DNA of 64,000 bases, from NCBI GenBank assembly GCA_017531985.1, contig JAFXJY010000043.1:1-64000 (forward strand), written 5' to 3'. Origin of the DNA: Bacteroidaceae bacterium (GTDB taxonomy: Bacteria > Bacteroidota > Bacteroidia > Bacteroidales > Barnesiellaceae_A). Below the pieces are notes generated by a model, which had not been told where the DNA came from, did no database searches, and saw only the letters and a program-made list of their open reading frames with translations. Below, piece after piece: positions 1 through 9,820 of this stretch (its first letter is position 1; every line of letters begins with the position of its first letter). Made by a program: the position numbers and the translations under genes.

Positions 1-58
1 AAAGCATCTTCCTTTACCTTTTATATCGCTTGGAAAAAATCAAAAACAAACAAAAAAT

Positions 59-95
59 AAGAGAGATTTTCCTCGCCTTGGAAAAACCTCTCTTT
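59..95 (-). terminator. Hairpin terminator-like structure beyond fhs
   Basis: A 7 bp outer stem (59-65 with 88-94) and an inner TTTTCC/GGAAAA stem enclose a short loop. Read on the minus strand it is followed by a T-rich tail (complement of 40-58). It lies about 190 bases beyond the fhs stop, so it could back up the hairpin at 161-203 or end a plus-strand gene left of the window. Bases 1-283 hold no gene that I can see. Confidence 0.5.
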
Positions 96-160
96 GTATG
101 ATGATGCAGCTCTAAAACCAACTACTTTTTGCCACATTACCGAAACTATTCAACAAAAGA

Positions 161-203
161 AAAGACCACTTCATTCTCTGAAAAGAGTTGTGAAGTGGTC
201 TTT
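161..203 (-). terminator. Terminator after the pspC-uvrB-fhs operon
   Basis: A perfect 13 bp stem (161-173 with 191-203) has T-rich sequence on both exits, so it can work in both directions. It is the first strong hairpin after the fhs stop on the minus strand, about 80 bases downstream. Confidence 0.75.
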
Positions 204-283
204 TTGTAACGTTCAGAAGGCACCCCGCTTATAGGCAAAGGGTGTAAATGAGCGATAGGGCATCAGGGTGTGCCTCTCATATT

Positions 284-1954
284 TTACACAATACCCTCTA
301 CGTTGCCATCGTCGGCGAGGTGGATGTTGACAGCCTGTGGTGTTTTGCTCAATCCGGGCATACGCATGATGTCACCTGCAAGAGCTACGACGAAACCACT
401 ACCGGCATTGAGTTCGATATCCTTGATATTGATTTCAAAACCTTCGACACTGCCATAACGCTTGGCGTCGGCACTGAATGAGAACTGGGTCTTGGCTATA
501 CATACCGGCAGATTGCCCATACCCCACTTTTCGAGGAGTTCGATCTGCTTCTGAGCCTTCGGTCCGAATACTACCGAACCGGCTCCGTAGATATTCTTGG
601 CAACCTTGGTAATCTTCTCCTTGATACTATCATCCAACTCATAGGCATAGCGAATGGGCTGCGAGGGTTGAGTTTCAATGAGTTCGACTGCTGCCTGAGC
701 CAAATCGGCGGCACCCGCTCCACCCTCGGCATAGGCATTATTGATAACGCAACGCACACCGAGCTTCTCGCAATGTTCCATTACCATGGCAATCTCTTCG
801 TCGGTATCGCTTGCGAAGCGATTGAAGCAGACGAGAACTGTCTGACCAAACTTGTGAAGGTTGGCAACATGACGGTCGAGGTTGGCAAAACCACGCATCA
901 GACCACATGAATTGGGTAGCTTAATCTCAGCTTCGGGAACACCACCATGCATCTTCAAGGCAAGTGTTGAAGCTACGAGTACAGTCAAGTCGGGCTTCAA
1001 TCCTGCCTGACGGCACTTGATATCGAGGAATTTCTCAGCACCAAGATCAGCACCGAAACCGGCTTCGGTCACCGTATAGTCAGCCCACGACATAGCCATA
1101 CGGGTAGCAATTACCGAGTTACAACCATGAGCAATATTGGCAAACGGTCCACCGTGGATGATGACCGGATTATGTTCGGTTGTTTGCACCAGATTGGGGT
1201 TTATCGCATCTTTGAGCAGAGCCACAACAGCACCGGTTACGCCCAAGTCGTTGACCGTAAATGGAGTGTCGTCATATCGCACACCCAGTACAATGCGACC
1301 GATGCGTACATACAGGTCCTCAACACTGCGAGCGAGACAAAGAATAGCCATAATTTCGGATGCAGGAGTAATGTCAAAACCTGTTTCGGTGGGAATACCA
1401 TTGGTTGAACCACCCAACCCCGAAACGATGTTACGCAACGAACGGTCGTTCATGTCGAGAACACGACGCCACATGACCTTCTTCAATCCCACCTGTTTCG
1501 AGCGATTGTGATAAAGATAGTTATCGAGCAGAGCAGCTATCAAGTTATTGGCAGATGTAATGGCATGGAAGTCGCCGGTGAAATGCAAGTTAATATCCTC
1601 AGAGGGTAATACCTGTGCATATCCACCTCCGGTAGCACCACCTTTCATACCGAAGCAAGGTCCCAACGAAGGCTCTCGCAAGGCTATAATAGCCTTCTTA
1701 CCTATGTGATTGAGTCCCATACCCAATCCGATGCTTACGGTCGTTTTACCCACACCGGCTTTGGTGGCTGTGATGGCTGTAACAAGGATGAGGTGATTCT
1801 TGGCAACCTTCTTATCGTCAATGAGTCGATAAGGTATCTTGGCTATGTATTTGCCATAGTTAAATACTTCTTCATCGGGGAAACCCACTTGTGCTGCTAT
1901 CTCACGAATATTTTTCAATTTCGTTTCACGAGCTATTTCAATATCTGTTTTCAT
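284..1954 (-). CDS. fhs: Formate-tetrahydrofolate ligase
   Basis: This ligase makes 10-formyltetrahydrofolate from formate, THF and ATP in the cytoplasm, feeding purine synthesis and one-carbon metabolism. The 556-residue product has the family's usual length. The nucleotide-binding loop [11 protein letters not shown] is at about residues 62-72, followed by the conserved GLGMG and [18 protein letters not shown] segments. I chose the ATG at 1954; the open frame runs 29 codons further upstream, but that part would overlap the end of uvrB and resembles no family member. The stop of uvrB is 28 bases upstream, so the gene is probably co-transcribed with pspC and uvrB. Functionally it pairs with folD at 8.8 kb. 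Identification is from sequence motifs and is very secure. Confidence 0.97.
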   Translation of the reverse strand: MKTDIEIARETKLKNIREIAAQVGFPDEEVFNYGKYIAKIPYRLIDDKKVAKNHLILVTAITATKAGVGKTTVSIGLGMGLNHIGKKAIIALREPSLGPCFGMKGGATGGGYAQVLPSEDINLHFTGDFHAITSANNLIAALLDNYLYHNRSKQVGLKKVMWRRVLDMNDRSLRNIVSGLGGSTNGIPTETGFDITPASEIMAILCLARSVEDLYVRIGRIVLGVRYDDTPFTVNDLGVTGAVVALLKDAINPNLVQTTEHNPVIIHGGPFANIAHGCNSVIATRMAMSWADYTVTEAGFGADLGAEKFLDIKCRQAGLKPDLTVLVASTLALKMHGGVPEAEIKLPNSCGLMRGFANLDRHVANLHKFGQTVLVCFNRFASDTDEEIAMVMEHCEKLGVRCVINNAYAEGGAGAADLAQAAVELIETQPSQPIRYAYELDDSIKEKITKVAKNIYGAGSVVFGPKAQKQIELLEKWGMGNLPVCIAKTQFSFSADAKRYGSVEGFEINIKDIELNAGSGFVVALAGDIMRMPGLSKTPQAVNIHLADDGNVEGIV

Positions 1955-1982
1955 AGTTAATAATTTTAATTTTATATGATAT

Positions 1983-4016
1983 TTATTTGTTATCTTCTTC
2001 CATAAGGTGGAGTCTATCTTCGAGTTTGAGCATTTCATCACGCAATCGTGCCGCCTCTATAAAGTCCATGTCGCGTGCCGCCTCTATCATCTCCTTTCGA
2101 GTACGTTCGATAGCCTTCTGCAATTGAGGGATACTCATATACTGCACCACCGGGTCGGCAGCAACGTTGGCGGTAGGCACATACTCGGTAGCATAAGGTT
2201 GCGGAGTTGCATCAACTTGACCGCTACGAGTGAGTATGTCGCGACGAGCCTTATTGATAGCCTGCGGTGTGATGCCATGCTTTTCGTTATAAGCCAGCTG
2301 TTTTTCACGTCGACGATTGGTCTCATCGATGGTAAGTCGCATACTATCGGTAATTTTATCGGCATACATAATGACCATACCGTTGAGGTTACGAGCAGCA
2401 CGCCCCACTGTCTGTGTGAGCGATCGATGTGAACGCAGAAAGCCCTCTTTATCGGCATCGAGGATAGCAACAAGCGACACTTCGGGCAGGTCAAGACCTT
2501 CACGCAAGAGATTGACTCCCACCAGCACATCATACACGCCGCTACGCAAGTCTTCAAGAATCTGTATGCGGTCGAGCGTATCGACATCAGAGTGTATATA
2601 GTTGCTGTGGATGTTGAGTCGCAACAAGTAGGTATTCAGCTCCTCAGCCATACGCTTGGTAAGAGTTGTCACCAATACTCGTTCTTTAAGTTCGATGCGT
2701 AATTGTATCTCTTCAAGTAGGTCATCAATCTGGTTAAGACTGGGACGCACCTCAATGATGGGGTCTAAAAGTCCTGTGGGACGTATGAGTTGCTCAACAA
2801 ACACACCTTCGCTGCGATTGAGTTCATAGTCGGCCGGAGTGGCACTGACATAAATAGTCTGCTTAACGAGTGACTCAAACTCTTCAAATTTCAAAGGGCG
2901 ATTGTCGACCGCAGCCGGTAGCCGGAATCCATACTCTACGAGATTCATCTTGCGAGAAGCATCGCCTCCGTACATGGCCCGTATCTGAGGCACCGTAACA
3001 TGGCTCTCGTCGATAATGAGCAAGAAGTCATCGGGGAAATAATCGAGCAGACAGAATGGTCGTGTGCCGGGAGCTCTACCATCGAAATAACGCGAATAGT
3101 TCTCGATACCCGAACAATAGCCCAACTCCTTGATCATCTCAACATCGTAAGTCACACGCTCATAGAGGCGTTTTGCTTCATATTCCTTTCCAATAGAACG
3201 AAAGAAGTCCACTTGACGACCTAAGTCGAGTTGTATCATATCAATGGCACGAGCTATACCCTCCTTGGTAGTCACAAAGATATTGGCAGGATATATTTTA
3301 TATCCCTCAAACGACTGCATACGCATACCCGACTGAGGGTCGATGGTGAAAATACCCTCTATCTCATCCCCCCAGAACATCACGCGTATGGCTATATCTT
3401 CGTATGCCAAGTATATGTCCACTGTATCACCTTTGACCCTGAATGTACCTCGCTTAAACTCTACTTCGTTACGCGAGTATAATGCATCGACAAGATGTCG
3501 TAGCAGGTCATTGCGGTCCATTCGTCCACCCACTTTTATCTCGGTCACATTGGAATGAAAATCCTGCGGATTACCTATACCATAGAGACACGAAACCGAT
3601 GATACAACAACCACATCTCTGCGTCCCGACAACAATGCCGAGGTTGCCGCCAACCTTAGACGGTCAATCTCTTGATTGATTGCCAAGTCTTTCTCGATAT
3701 ATGTATCGGTGGTGGGAATATAAGCCTCAGGCTGATAGTAGTCGTAATAGGAGACAAAATATTGTACCGAGTTGTCAGGGAAAAACGACTTAAACTCACC
3801 GTAGAGTTGTGCAGCGAGCGTCTTGTTGTGGCTGAGTATAAGTGTAGGCTTCTTTACCCTTTCAATGACATTGGCCATCGTAAAGGTCTTGCCCGAACCG
3901 GTTACACCCAGCAGTGTCTGTGCAGGGACTCCATCCCACACACCTTGACACAACTGTTCGATGGCCTCGGGCTGATCACCGGTAGGTGAAAATGGTGATA
4001 CCAACTTAAACTCCAT
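1983..4016 (-). CDS. uvrB: UvrABC excision repair helicase subunit UvrB
   Basis: UvrB is the damage-verification subunit of nucleotide excision repair; it is loaded by UvrA and recruits UvrC. The 677-residue product is full length. Visible motifs are the Walker A loop GVTGSGKT (37-44), the aromatic beta-hairpin around [15 protein letters not shown] (90-104) that inserts between DNA strands, the DESH Walker B box (336-339), the helicase motifs [14 protein letters not shown] and QTVGRAARN, and a C-terminal UVR coiled-coil (about 629-677) that contacts UvrC. It follows the PspC gene by 17 bases and precedes fhs by 28, suggesting one transcript. Confidence 0.98.
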   Translation of the reverse strand: MEFKLVSPFSPTGDQPEAIEQLCQGVWDGVPAQTLLGVTGSGKTFTMANVIERVKKPTLILSHNKTLAAQLYGEFKSFFPDNSVQYFVSYYDYYQPEAYIPTTDTYIEKDLAINQEIDRLRLAATSALLSGRRDVVVVSSVSCLYGIGNPQDFHSNVTEIKVGGRMDRNDLLRHLVDALYSRNEVEFKRGTFRVKGDTVDIYLAYEDIAIRVMFWGDEIEGIFTIDPQSGMRMQSFEGYKIYPANIFVTTKEGIARAIDMIQLDLGRQVDFFRSIGKEYEAKRLYERVTYDVEMIKELGYCSGIENYSRYFDGRAPGTRPFCLLDYFPDDFLLIIDESHVTVPQIRAMYGGDASRKMNLVEYGFRLPAAVDNRPLKFEEFESLVKQTIYVSATPADYELNRSEGVFVEQLIRPTGLLDPIIEVRPSLNQIDDLLEEIQLRIELKERVLVTTLTKRMAEELNTYLLRLNIHSNYIHSDVDTLDRIQILEDLRSGVYDVLVGVNLLREGLDLPEVSLVAILDADKEGFLRSHRSLTQTVGRAARNLNGMVIMYADKITDSMRLTIDETNRRREKQLAYNEKHGITPQAINKARRDILTRSGQVDATPQPYATEYVPTANVAADPVVQYMSIPQLQKAIERTRKEMIEAARDMDFIEAARLRDEMLKLEDRLHLMEEDNK

Positions 4017-4033
4017 ACCTGTTATATTAGCAA

Positions 4034-4240
4034 CTATTGAGGTAATTGCTTCGGCTCATCGGGCATAACTATCCATGCAATAATATAGGCCAAAATACCA
4101 CTTCCGCAGAATATTATTGCAAGCACCAGCAATAAGCGAACCACAGTAACATCTATACCCAAATAGTTGGCAATACCTTGGCACACACCTGCCAACTTGC
4201 GACCTTCCTGCGGACGAACAAGTTTCTTTTCGTTAGTCAT
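4034..4240 (-). CDS. Small PspC-domain membrane protein
   Basis: This 68-residue protein is a single PspC domain: an N-terminal RPQEGRKLAGVCQGIANYLG motif, then one hydrophobic segment (about residues 33-58) ending in IAWIVMPDEP. PspC proteins sit in the inner membrane; in enterobacteria PspC takes part in the phage-shock envelope stress response, but the stand-alone short forms of Bacteroidota have no established role. It is the first gene of the likely pspC-uvrB-fhs unit, with a good promoter directly upstream. Confidence 0.9.
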   Translation of the reverse strand: MTNEKKLVRPQEGRKLAGVCQGIANYLGIDVTVVRLLLVLAIIFCGSGILAYIIAWIVMPDEPKQLPQ

Positions 4241-4286
4241 TTTAATATGTTTTAAGTTCCACTTTTATTTTATTACATTCATCATG

Positions 4287-4317
4287 CAAATATAAGAATA
4301 TCCATAGCAATAACAAA
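4287..4317 (-). promoter_or_regulatory. Promoter of the pspC-uvrB-fhs operon
   Basis: On the minus strand a TATATTTG -7 element (4287-4294) is preceded at 19 bases by TTTG (4314-4317). This is the Bacteroidota housekeeping-sigma pattern. Transcription would begin about 35-40 bases before the pspC start. Confidence 0.7.
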
Positions 4318-4427
4318 ATCTCCGACTATTTTTATCCATTATCGTGCCAATCGTGATGTCGAACAACACAATTTATCGTTACATGCAATCGACCGCACAT
4401 TTAAATCGTTAAAAAATCATTCCAAAC

Positions 4428-4459
4428 TTGCTAATATTCGCAAGGAATGTGTACCTTTG
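4428..4459 (+). promoter_or_regulatory. Promoter of bamD-rpoZ
   Basis: TTG (4428-4430) and TACCTTTG (4452-4459), 21 bases apart, match the Bacteroides -33/-7 pattern. They lie just before bamD and are divergent from the pspC promoter. Confidence 0.7.
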
Positions 4460-4481
4460 CAGTTCAGTAAAATGAATAGTT

Positions 4482-5282
4482 ATGCGAAAATTTATCCTAC
4501 TCTCTCTCACCCTGTTGTTATTCGCCTCATGCGGCGAGTTTGAGAAGGTGCGTAAAAGCACCGACTACAACATGAAGTACGAGTATGCCAAAGATGCATT
4601 TGAGAGAGGAAAATATATGGAATGTGCCACCTTACTCGAAGAGTTGGTAACAATATACAAAGGCTCGACCAAGGCCGAGGAGGCATTATATCTGTTGGCT
4701 CGCAGCTACTACGAGAATCGCGATTATCTTACTGCCGGAGAGTATTTCAAGGCTTACTATCGCAATTTCCCTCGTGGTGAATATGCCGAATTGGCTCGAT
4801 ATTACTGCGGCTACGGCTATTACTTAGACTCGCCCGATCCACGTCTCGACCAGAGTGGTACATATAAGGCCATTGAAGAGATGCAACAGTTTCTCGACTT
4901 CTATCCACGCAGCGAAAAGGCAGCCGAAGCTCAACGCATCATCTTTGAGTTACAAGACAAACTTGTGTATAAAGAAGTACTCAACGCTCAGTTGTATTAT
5001 AACTTAGGAAATTACTTGGGCAACAACTATCAGTCGGCTATCATTACCGCACAGAATGCACTTAAAGAATACCCATATACACAATACAAGGAGACTCTTA
5101 TGCTGCTCATTCTTAAATCGAAATATCAAGAAGCCGTACAGAGTTACGAAGAACGCAAGCCCGAGCGTTTCCGCGGTGTGATTGACGAGTACTACTCTTT
5201 TATCAACGAATTTCCCGACAGTCCCAACCTCAACGAAGCCGAACACATCTACAAGGTTGCAAGTCGATATGTTAAGAATTAA
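4482..5282 (+). CDS. bamD: Outer-membrane assembly lipoprotein BamD
   Basis: BamD is a periplasm-facing lipoprotein of the BAM complex that inserts beta-barrel proteins into the outer membrane. The 266-residue product begins with a lipoprotein signal (LLLFASC, lipidated Cys17). It then has tetratricopeptide-like helical pairs such as YEYAKDAFERGKYMECATLLEELV and ALYLLARSYYENRDYLTAGEYFKAYYRNFP, the arrangement of the YfiO/BamD family. The next gene, encoding the omega subunit, follows after 23 bases. BamD next to rpoZ is, as I recall, a common Bacteroidales arrangement. Confidence 0.93.
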   Translation: MRKFILLSLTLLLFASCGEFEKVRKSTDYNMKYEYAKDAFERGKYMECATLLEELVTIYKGSTKAEEALYLLARSYYENRDYLTAGEYFKAYYRNFPRGEYAELARYYCGYGYYLDSPDPRLDQSGTYKAIEEMQQFLDFYPRSEKAAEAQRIIFELQDKLVYKEVLNAQLYYNLGNYLGNNYQSAIITAQNALKEYPYTQYKETLMLLILKSKYQEAVQSYEERKPERFRGVIDEYYSFINEFPDSPNLNEAEHIYKVASRYVKN

Positions 5283-5305
5283 AAAACTATTTATCATAAG
5301 CAGTT

Positions 5306-5656
5306 ATGGATTATAAAAAGACAAATGCCCCCACCAACACTGTTACTCGCGACATGATAAGCATGTCGGAAGATACAGGCAACGTGTATGAAACAGTAAG
5401 CATCATTGCCAAACGTGCCAATCAGATAGCACGCGAAATCAAGGATGAACTCAACAACAAACTGCAAGAGTTTGCAGCCAGCTCCGAGAAAGACAACATG
5501 GAGGAAGAAAGTGTCAACCGCGAGCAAATAGAGGTTTCACGTTACTACGAGAAGCTTCCCAAGCCCACCCTCATTGCCACTCAGGAGTATATCGAAGGTC
5601 GCATCCACCACCACAAAAACGAAAAGAACAAAGACATCAGCGAAGAAGAATTATAA
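5306..5656 (+). CDS. rpoZ: RNA polymerase omega subunit (Rpb6-like)
   Basis: The 116-residue acidic protein matches the Bacteroidota form of the omega subunit, which helps fold and hold the beta-prime subunit of RNA polymerase. The Rpb6/omega core is visible around GNVYETVSIIAKRANQIARE (about 28-47). A second conserved patch is LPKPTLIATQEYIEGRI, near residue 85. The gene follows bamD closely in the same transcript. In some relatives coaBC and recN come next; here an outer-membrane protein gene follows instead. Function is assigned by family resemblance and position. Confidence 0.85.
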   Translation: MDYKKTNAPTNTVTRDMISMSEDTGNVYETVSIIAKRANQIAREIKDELNNKLQEFAASSEKDNMEEESVNREQIEVSRYYEKLPKPTLIATQEYIEGRIHHHKNEKNKDISEEEL

Positions 5657-5683
5657 TACAACACATCATTCTTCAACACAACA

Positions 5684-5720
5684 CTCGCGAGGCAGTCATA
5701 ACTACACACTGTCTCGCGAG
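5684..5720 (+). terminator. 13 bp hairpin after rpoZ
   Basis: CTCGCGAGGCAGT (5684-5696) pairs with ACTGTCTCGCGAG (5708-5720) with one wobble and an 11-base loop. There is no T-tract, so it may be a Rho-assisted end or an mRNA-stabilising stem. The rest of the 5657-5861 gap contains a TAAATTTG -7 element at 5826-5833 that probably serves the next gene. Confidence 0.5.
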
Positions 5721-5861
5721 ATAGTATGTAAGCACATCACTAACTCGCTATCAATCCACAGTGTAGCAGACCGGCAAGTTTAACATTTATTATAGAGAGG
5801 ATTTTTTATTGAATAACTTTTTCACTAAATTTGTAACACAATTTTAGGGAGAGAAAAAATA

Positions 5862-6689
5862 ATGAAAGGAAAACTACTCATCAGTATGTTTATGTCGGCT
5901 ACATTATTATGTCCCGGCATAATGAAAGCGTCGGATATTGCCACAGCAAGTCGCGGCACACATGTCATGAGCTACGACGAACGCAACTACGACGACCACA
6001 ACTATTACTATGCAGCGACAACGCAAAAGAACTACCGCGGAGCAAAGAAGAAAAAGGGATTCAATGCACCTAAGACCAATGATTACTGGGGTGTAGTGGC
6101 AGGCTATGCATCGAAAGTGTGGAGCAAGCAGACACAGCCCGACAACAAGCACAACATCGGTGTTTACGATGCCGGATGGCTTCACGGCATTCAGTTCGGT
6201 ATCCGATTCAATCCGTTGTTCAAGTACGGATTTGGATTGGACACGGGAATCTACTATGAGTACTATCACAACAAAAGTTCCATATACGAAGATGGTGTAA
6301 ACGAAGAGGGAACTTTCAATTACTACAAAACCCTCAACGAACATGTCATACGAATACCGTTGCACCTTGAATATCGACTGAACTTTTCCAAGAGTTTCCA
6401 GATATTCTTTTATGGAGGTCTCGCAGCCGACTACGTCATATCGGGCAATATGAGCTACACCCAACAAGGCTATCAATCGCCCTACGAGGTACAGAAAGAT
6501 ATTTATGGCACCATCATTCCGTCAGCCCAACGATACAACGCATCACTTTCGTTCGGTGGAGGATTTAGATTTAGTGCTTTACAATTCAACGTCGGCTCAC
6601 AAATGGGTCTTATCGACGTATCACCATCACCCGAATACGAATTGCGACAGAACAACCCACTAAGCGTCACACTTTCCATCATGTTCTGA
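5862..6689 (+). CDS. Outer-membrane beta-barrel protein (PorT-like family)
   Basis: The 275-residue protein starts with a signal peptide (about residues 1-23). A short linker rich in Tyr, Asn and Asp follows, then alternating amphipathic strands: YWGVVAGYASKVW, YGFGLDTGIYYEYYHN, EHVIRIPLHLEYRLNF, FQIFFYGGLAADYVISG, and the final NPLSVTLSIMF. An aromatic final residue is typical of proteins inserted by the BAM complex. The pattern matches the small OmpA-like/PorT-like barrels of Bacteroidota; ligand and function are unknown. It has its own likely -7 element and ends before the terminator shared with tmRNA. Confidence 0.8.
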   Translation: MKGKLLISMFMSATLLCPGIMKASDIATASRGTHVMSYDERNYDDHNYYYAATTQKNYRGAKKKKGFNAPKTNDYWGVVAGYASKVWSKQTQPDNKHNIGVYDAGWLHGIQFGIRFNPLFKYGFGLDTGIYYEYYHNKSSIYEDGVNEEGTFNYYKTLNEHVIRIPLHLEYRLNFSKSFQIFFYGGLAADYVISGNMSYTQQGYQSPYEVQKDIYGTIIPSAQRYNASLSFGGGFRFSALQFNVGSQMGLIDVSPSPEYELRQNNPLSVTLSIMF

Positions 6690-6762
6690 CGAAATATAGA
6701 TAGCAACTCCCGCAACACCTCATGCGGACGTTGAGTCTCAAAGTTTATTATAGAAATAAAAA

Positions 6763-6804
6763 AAGAGCCTGCATCATAACTACAAGATTACGATACAGGC
6801 TCTT
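6763..6804. terminator. Bidirectional terminator between barrel gene and tmRNA
   Basis: AAGAGCCTG (6763-6771) pairs with CAGGCTCTT (6796-6804); the stem extends to 13 bp if one G-U pair is allowed on the minus strand. The minus-strand exit is a long T-tract (complement of 6756-6762 and beyond), and the plus exit reads AATTTTTC. It therefore serves the convergent barrel gene and ssrA. Confidence 0.85.
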
Positions 6805-6815
6805 AATTTTTCTTG

Positions 6816-7212
6816 TGGAGCTGGAGGGAATCGAACCCTCGTCCAAACGAGGAACTGACGTGCTTTCTACATGCTTATCTTCGCAACTATTGTAGGGAGG
6901 TGGCGAGTGCGAAGCAACCAACCACAACCTTAGTCCTTAGAAGTTTCACCATAGGCTCAGGACAAGCCGCCGGCTATTTCCGATATTACCTGCACCACCT
7001 TATCGGACCGCTTCGGAACAACAGCATCCGGGTGATGTCTCGTTCCCTCACCTTGTGGGGGAATAAAGCCAATCTACTGTGCTTCGATTAGGCAGCGAGA
7101 GCGTAAGTGTTTTCGCCAATTAACTTTGTGAAGTCTGAGATTAAAGAGCCAGGCTACGACGCTCTGCATGCTTACACACCACCTCTACCCGCTGTCAAAG
7201 CCAGTCAGCCCC
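6816..7212 (-). ncRNA. ssrA: Transfer-messenger RNA (tmRNA)
   Basis: tmRNA rescues ribosomes stalled on mRNAs lacking a stop codon and adds a degradation tag. The minus-strand 5' end reads GGGGCTGACTGGCTTTGACA and its first seven bases pair with CAGCTCC at the 3' end, forming the alanine-type acceptor stem. A T-arm with GGTTCGATTCC sits near 6824-6845. The tag frame GGC GAA AAC ACT TAC GCT CTC GCT GCC TAA lies at about 7091-7120 and encodes GENTYALAA, so the full tag would be A-GENTYALAA. After the discriminator A the genome reads CAA rather than CCA, so CCA must be added, for example by the Cca protein at 14.6 kb. The mature length without CCA is 397 nt. Confidence 0.96.
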
Positions 7213-7267
7213 ATGTGGTATGAGCAGAAAAATGCGACATCGCCATGTCACACCTCTATTGGGAGTG

Positions 7268-7298
7268 CGAAGATACAACATTATTGCCCACTTGTCAA
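7268..7298 (-). promoter_or_regulatory. Probable ssrA promoter
   Basis: On the minus strand TTG (7296-7298) and TATCTTCG (7268-7275) are 20 bases apart, a one-mismatch Bacteroides promoter. It would give a leader of about 50 nt, presumably removed by RNase P. Confidence 0.5.
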
Positions 7299-7362
7299 GT
7301 ATTGGCTCTGTTATTTTTTGTTATTGCATCGAAAACTTATTACACATAAAAACGTTACACTA

Positions 7363-7393
7363 TTTGAGTATTGCAGTAAAATTGTTAACTTTG
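7363..7393 (+). promoter_or_regulatory. Promoter of ffh-folD
   Basis: TTTG (7363-7366) and TAACTTTG (7386-7393), 19 bases apart, are a full match to the Bacteroidota promoter pattern, about 45 bases before the ffh start. Confidence 0.75.
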
Positions 7394-7437
7394 CACTTTG
7401 AAACTTAATAGTAAAAAAATTTCAACACCACATAATT

Positions 7438-8775
7438 ATGTTTGAAAATCTAAGTGAAAGATTAGAACGGTCGTTCAAGATACTGAAAGGCGAAGGTAAA
7501 ATTACCGAAATAAACGTTGCCGAGACACTGAAAGATGTGCGTCGTGCCTTGCTTGATGCCGACGTAAACTACAAAGTGGCCAAACAATTTACCGACACTG
7601 TAAAAGCTAAGGCACTGGGACAAGATGTACTCACAGCTGTTAAGCCGGGTCAGATGATGGTAAAAATCGTGCATGACGAGTTGGCTATTCTTATGGGAGG
7701 CGAGACTGCCGATGTAAATATCAATGGTAATCCCGCTATCATATTAATGTCGGGTCTGCAAGGTTCGGGTAAAACCACATTCTCAGGCAAGCTAGCCAAG
7801 ATGTTAAAGTCGAAAAAGGGTAAACGTCCGCTACTCGTGGCATGCGACGTGTACCGCCCTGCTGCCATCGACCAGTTGAAAGTTCTTGGCGAACAGATAA
7901 ATGTACCTGTATATAGTGAAGAAGGCTCAAAAGACCCTGTACAAATAGCCCAAAATGGTATTCGCTACGCACGCGAGCAAAACCTCGACCTTGTCATTGT
8001 CGATACCGCTGGTCGCCTTGCCATTGACGAAGAGATGATGAAAGAGATAGCAGCCATCAAGGCAGCCATCAACCCCAGTGAGACACTCTTTGTTGTCGAC
8101 TCCATGACCGGTCAAGATGCCGTTAACACAGCCAAAGAGTTCAACGAACGTCTCGACTTCGATGGTGTTGTACTCACCAAGCTCGATGGTGACACTCGTG
8201 GTGGTGCTGCCCTCTCGATACGCACAGTTGTCAACAAGCCTATTAAGTTTGTTGGTATGGGCGAAAAACTCGATGCAGTCGACTACTTCCACCCATCGCG
8301 TATGGCCGACCGTATCCTTGGCATGGGTGATATCGTATCGCTTGTGGAGCGAGCCCAAGAACAATACGACGAGGAGGAAGCTCGTCGCTTACAAAAGAAA
8401 ATTGCCAAGAACCAGTTTGACTTCAACGATTTCCTTGCACAGATACACCAAATAAAGAAAATGGGAAATATCAAAGAACTCGCATCAATGATACCCGGTG
8501 TAGGCAAGGCTATCAAGGACATGGATATAGATGACAATGCATTCAAAGGCATTGAAGCCATCATATACTCCATGACCCCGGAAGAACGCACCAATCCGGC
8601 CATCCTCAATGGCTCACGCCGTCAACGCATTGCCAAGGGTAGCGGTACATCCATACAAGAGGTAAACCGACTGATAAAACAATTTGACGACACTCGCAAG
8701 GTAATGCGTATGATGACACAAAACGGAGGTGCCGGCATGCGTAATGCCATGAAAAATATGCGTCGCAAAAAATAA
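7438..8775 (+). CDS. ffh: Signal recognition particle GTPase Ffh
   Basis: Ffh binds signal sequences and the SRP RNA and, with FtsY, delivers nascent membrane proteins to the translocon. The 445-residue product has the N-domain helices (1-90) and the G-domain motifs GLQGSGKT (106-113), DTAGR (189-193) and [10 protein letters not shown] (247-256). The C-terminal M domain is methionine-rich (about 300-445) and ends in a basic tail (MKNMRRKK). The length is normal for the family. folD follows after 23 bases and is probably co-transcribed. Confidence 0.98.
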   Translation: MFENLSERLERSFKILKGEGKITEINVAETLKDVRRALLDADVNYKVAKQFTDTVKAKALGQDVLTAVKPGQMMVKIVHDELAILMGGETADVNINGNPAIILMSGLQGSGKTTFSGKLAKMLKSKKGKRPLLVACDVYRPAAIDQLKVLGEQINVPVYSEEGSKDPVQIAQNGIRYAREQNLDLVIVDTAGRLAIDEEMMKEIAAIKAAINPSETLFVVDSMTGQDAVNTAKEFNERLDFDGVVLTKLDGDTRGGAALSIRTVVNKPIKFVGMGEKLDAVDYFHPSRMADRILGMGDIVSLVERAQEQYDEEEARRLQKKIAKNQFDFNDFLAQIHQIKKMGNIKELASMIPGVGKAIKDMDIDDNAFKGIEAIIYSMTPEERTNPAILNGSRRQRIAKGSGTSIQEVNRLIKQFDDTRKVMRMMTQNGGAGMRNAMKNMRRKK

Positions 8776-8798
8776 TTTTAACCATTAAAGGAGAGTAT

Positions 8799-9683
8799 AT
8801 GCAACTGATTGATGGTAAAGCCATCTCGGCACAGATTAAGCTCGAGATAGCACAAGAGGTAGAAAATATTGTAGCTGCGGGAGGCAAACGCCCCCACTTG
8901 GCAGCTGTACTTGTAGGTCATGATGGCGGTAGTGAAAGCTATGTAGCTCACAAAGTAAAGGCTTGTGAACAGTGTGGTTTCAAATCGTCACTCATCCGCT
9001 TCGATGAAGATATTACCGAAGAAGAACTTATTGCTCAGATAGAGCGACTCAACAACGACGATGATGTAGACGGTTTCATTGTACAGTTGCCCCTCCCTCG
9101 TCACATAAAGGAGCAACGCGTAATCGAATCTATTGACTATCGCAAAGACGTCGATGGATTTCACCCCATCAACGTAGGTCGTCTATCGATAGGACTACCC
9201 TGCTTCGTATCGGCAACTCCCGCCGGAATCATGGAACTGTTGGCACGTTACAACATAGATACACGCGGCAAACACTGCGTGGTATTGGGTCGCAGCAACA
9301 TTGTGGGTAAGCCCATCGCCTCACTTATGATGCAAAAGACCAACCCCGGTAATGCCACCGTCACTGTATGTCACAGTGCCACTCCCAATATCAAGGAGAT
9401 ATGCCGCACTGCCGACATCATCATTGCCGCCATGGGTAGCCCCGGTTTCGTAACAGCCGACATGGTAAAACAAGGTGCAGTTGTTATAGACGTAGGTACA
9501 ACCCGAGTACCCAATGCCGAGAGCAAGAACGGCTGGAAACTCACCGGTGATGTATGCTTTGACGAAGTAGCACCCCTGTGCAGCTACATCACTCCCGTAC
9601 CCGGCGGTGTAGGTCCCATGACCATTGTTTCGCTCATGCGTAACACTCTACTCGCAGGAAAGAAAGTCATTTTTGACTATTAA
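8799..9683 (+). CDS. folD: Methylenetetrahydrofolate dehydrogenase/cyclohydrolase
   Basis: FolD interconverts 5,10-methylene-THF, methenyl-THF and 10-formyl-THF using NADP, linking serine-derived one-carbon units to the 10-formyl-THF also made by Fhs. The 294-residue protein has the YVAHK catalytic motif (Tyr48, Lys52), VQLPLP (95-100), KDVDGF (116-121) and the dinucleotide-binding GRSNIVGKP (164-172). The C-terminal [10 protein letters not shown] motif is present. A strong AAAGGAG site (8787-8793) lies five bases before the start, which is rare in this phylum and may boost expression within the ffh-folD transcript. The gene ends at a strong terminator. Confidence 0.98.
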   Translation: MQLIDGKAISAQIKLEIAQEVENIVAAGGKRPHLAAVLVGHDGGSESYVAHKVKACEQCGFKSSLIRFDEDITEEELIAQIERLNNDDDVDGFIVQLPLPRHIKEQRVIESIDYRKDVDGFHPINVGRLSIGLPCFVSATPAGIMELLARYNIDTRGKHCVVLGRSNIVGKPIASLMMQKTNPGNATVTVCHSATPNIKEICRTADIIIAAMGSPGFVTADMVKQGAVVIDVGTTRVPNAESKNGWKLTGDVCFDEVAPLCSYITPVPGGVGPMTIVSLMRNTLLAGKKVIFDY

Positions 9684-9703
9684 AAACAATCAACCTTCAC
9701 CAC

Positions 9704-9752
9704 ACTAACGACACATCGCTCATAGTGAACGATGTGTCGTTAGTCTTTTTTT
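9704..9752 (+). terminator. Intrinsic terminator after folD
   Basis: A perfect 15 bp stem (9704-9718 with 9730-9744) and an 11-base loop are followed by C and seven T residues (9746-9752). It is a textbook terminator about 20 bases after the folD stop. Confidence 0.92.
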
Positions 9753-9765
9753 ACTACCCTACATC

Positions 9766-9796
9766 TTGACAATCTCGATACTGATTACTATCTTTG
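9766..9796 (+). promoter_or_regulatory. Promoter of nfo
   Basis: TTG (9766-9768) and TATCTTTG (9789-9796) are 20 bases apart, and the nfo start lies 25 bases downstream. Confidence 0.75.
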
Positions 9797-9820
9797 TTTT
9801 ACTAACTTAAAAACGATAAT

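Noticed and set aside
1955-2041. N-terminal extension of fhs by 29 codons
   Set aside because: The extension overlaps the end of uvrB and does not resemble the family; the ATG at 1954 gives the normal N terminus.
5684-5720. The CTCGCGAG hairpin as an operator
   Set aside because: The palindromic halves fit a stem-loop at the end of a transcript better, and there is no regulator gene nearby to bind it.
6813-7091. Plus-strand frame of 92 codons over the tmRNA gene
   Set aside because: It is the antisense of ssrA, whose ends and tag frame are unmistakable.
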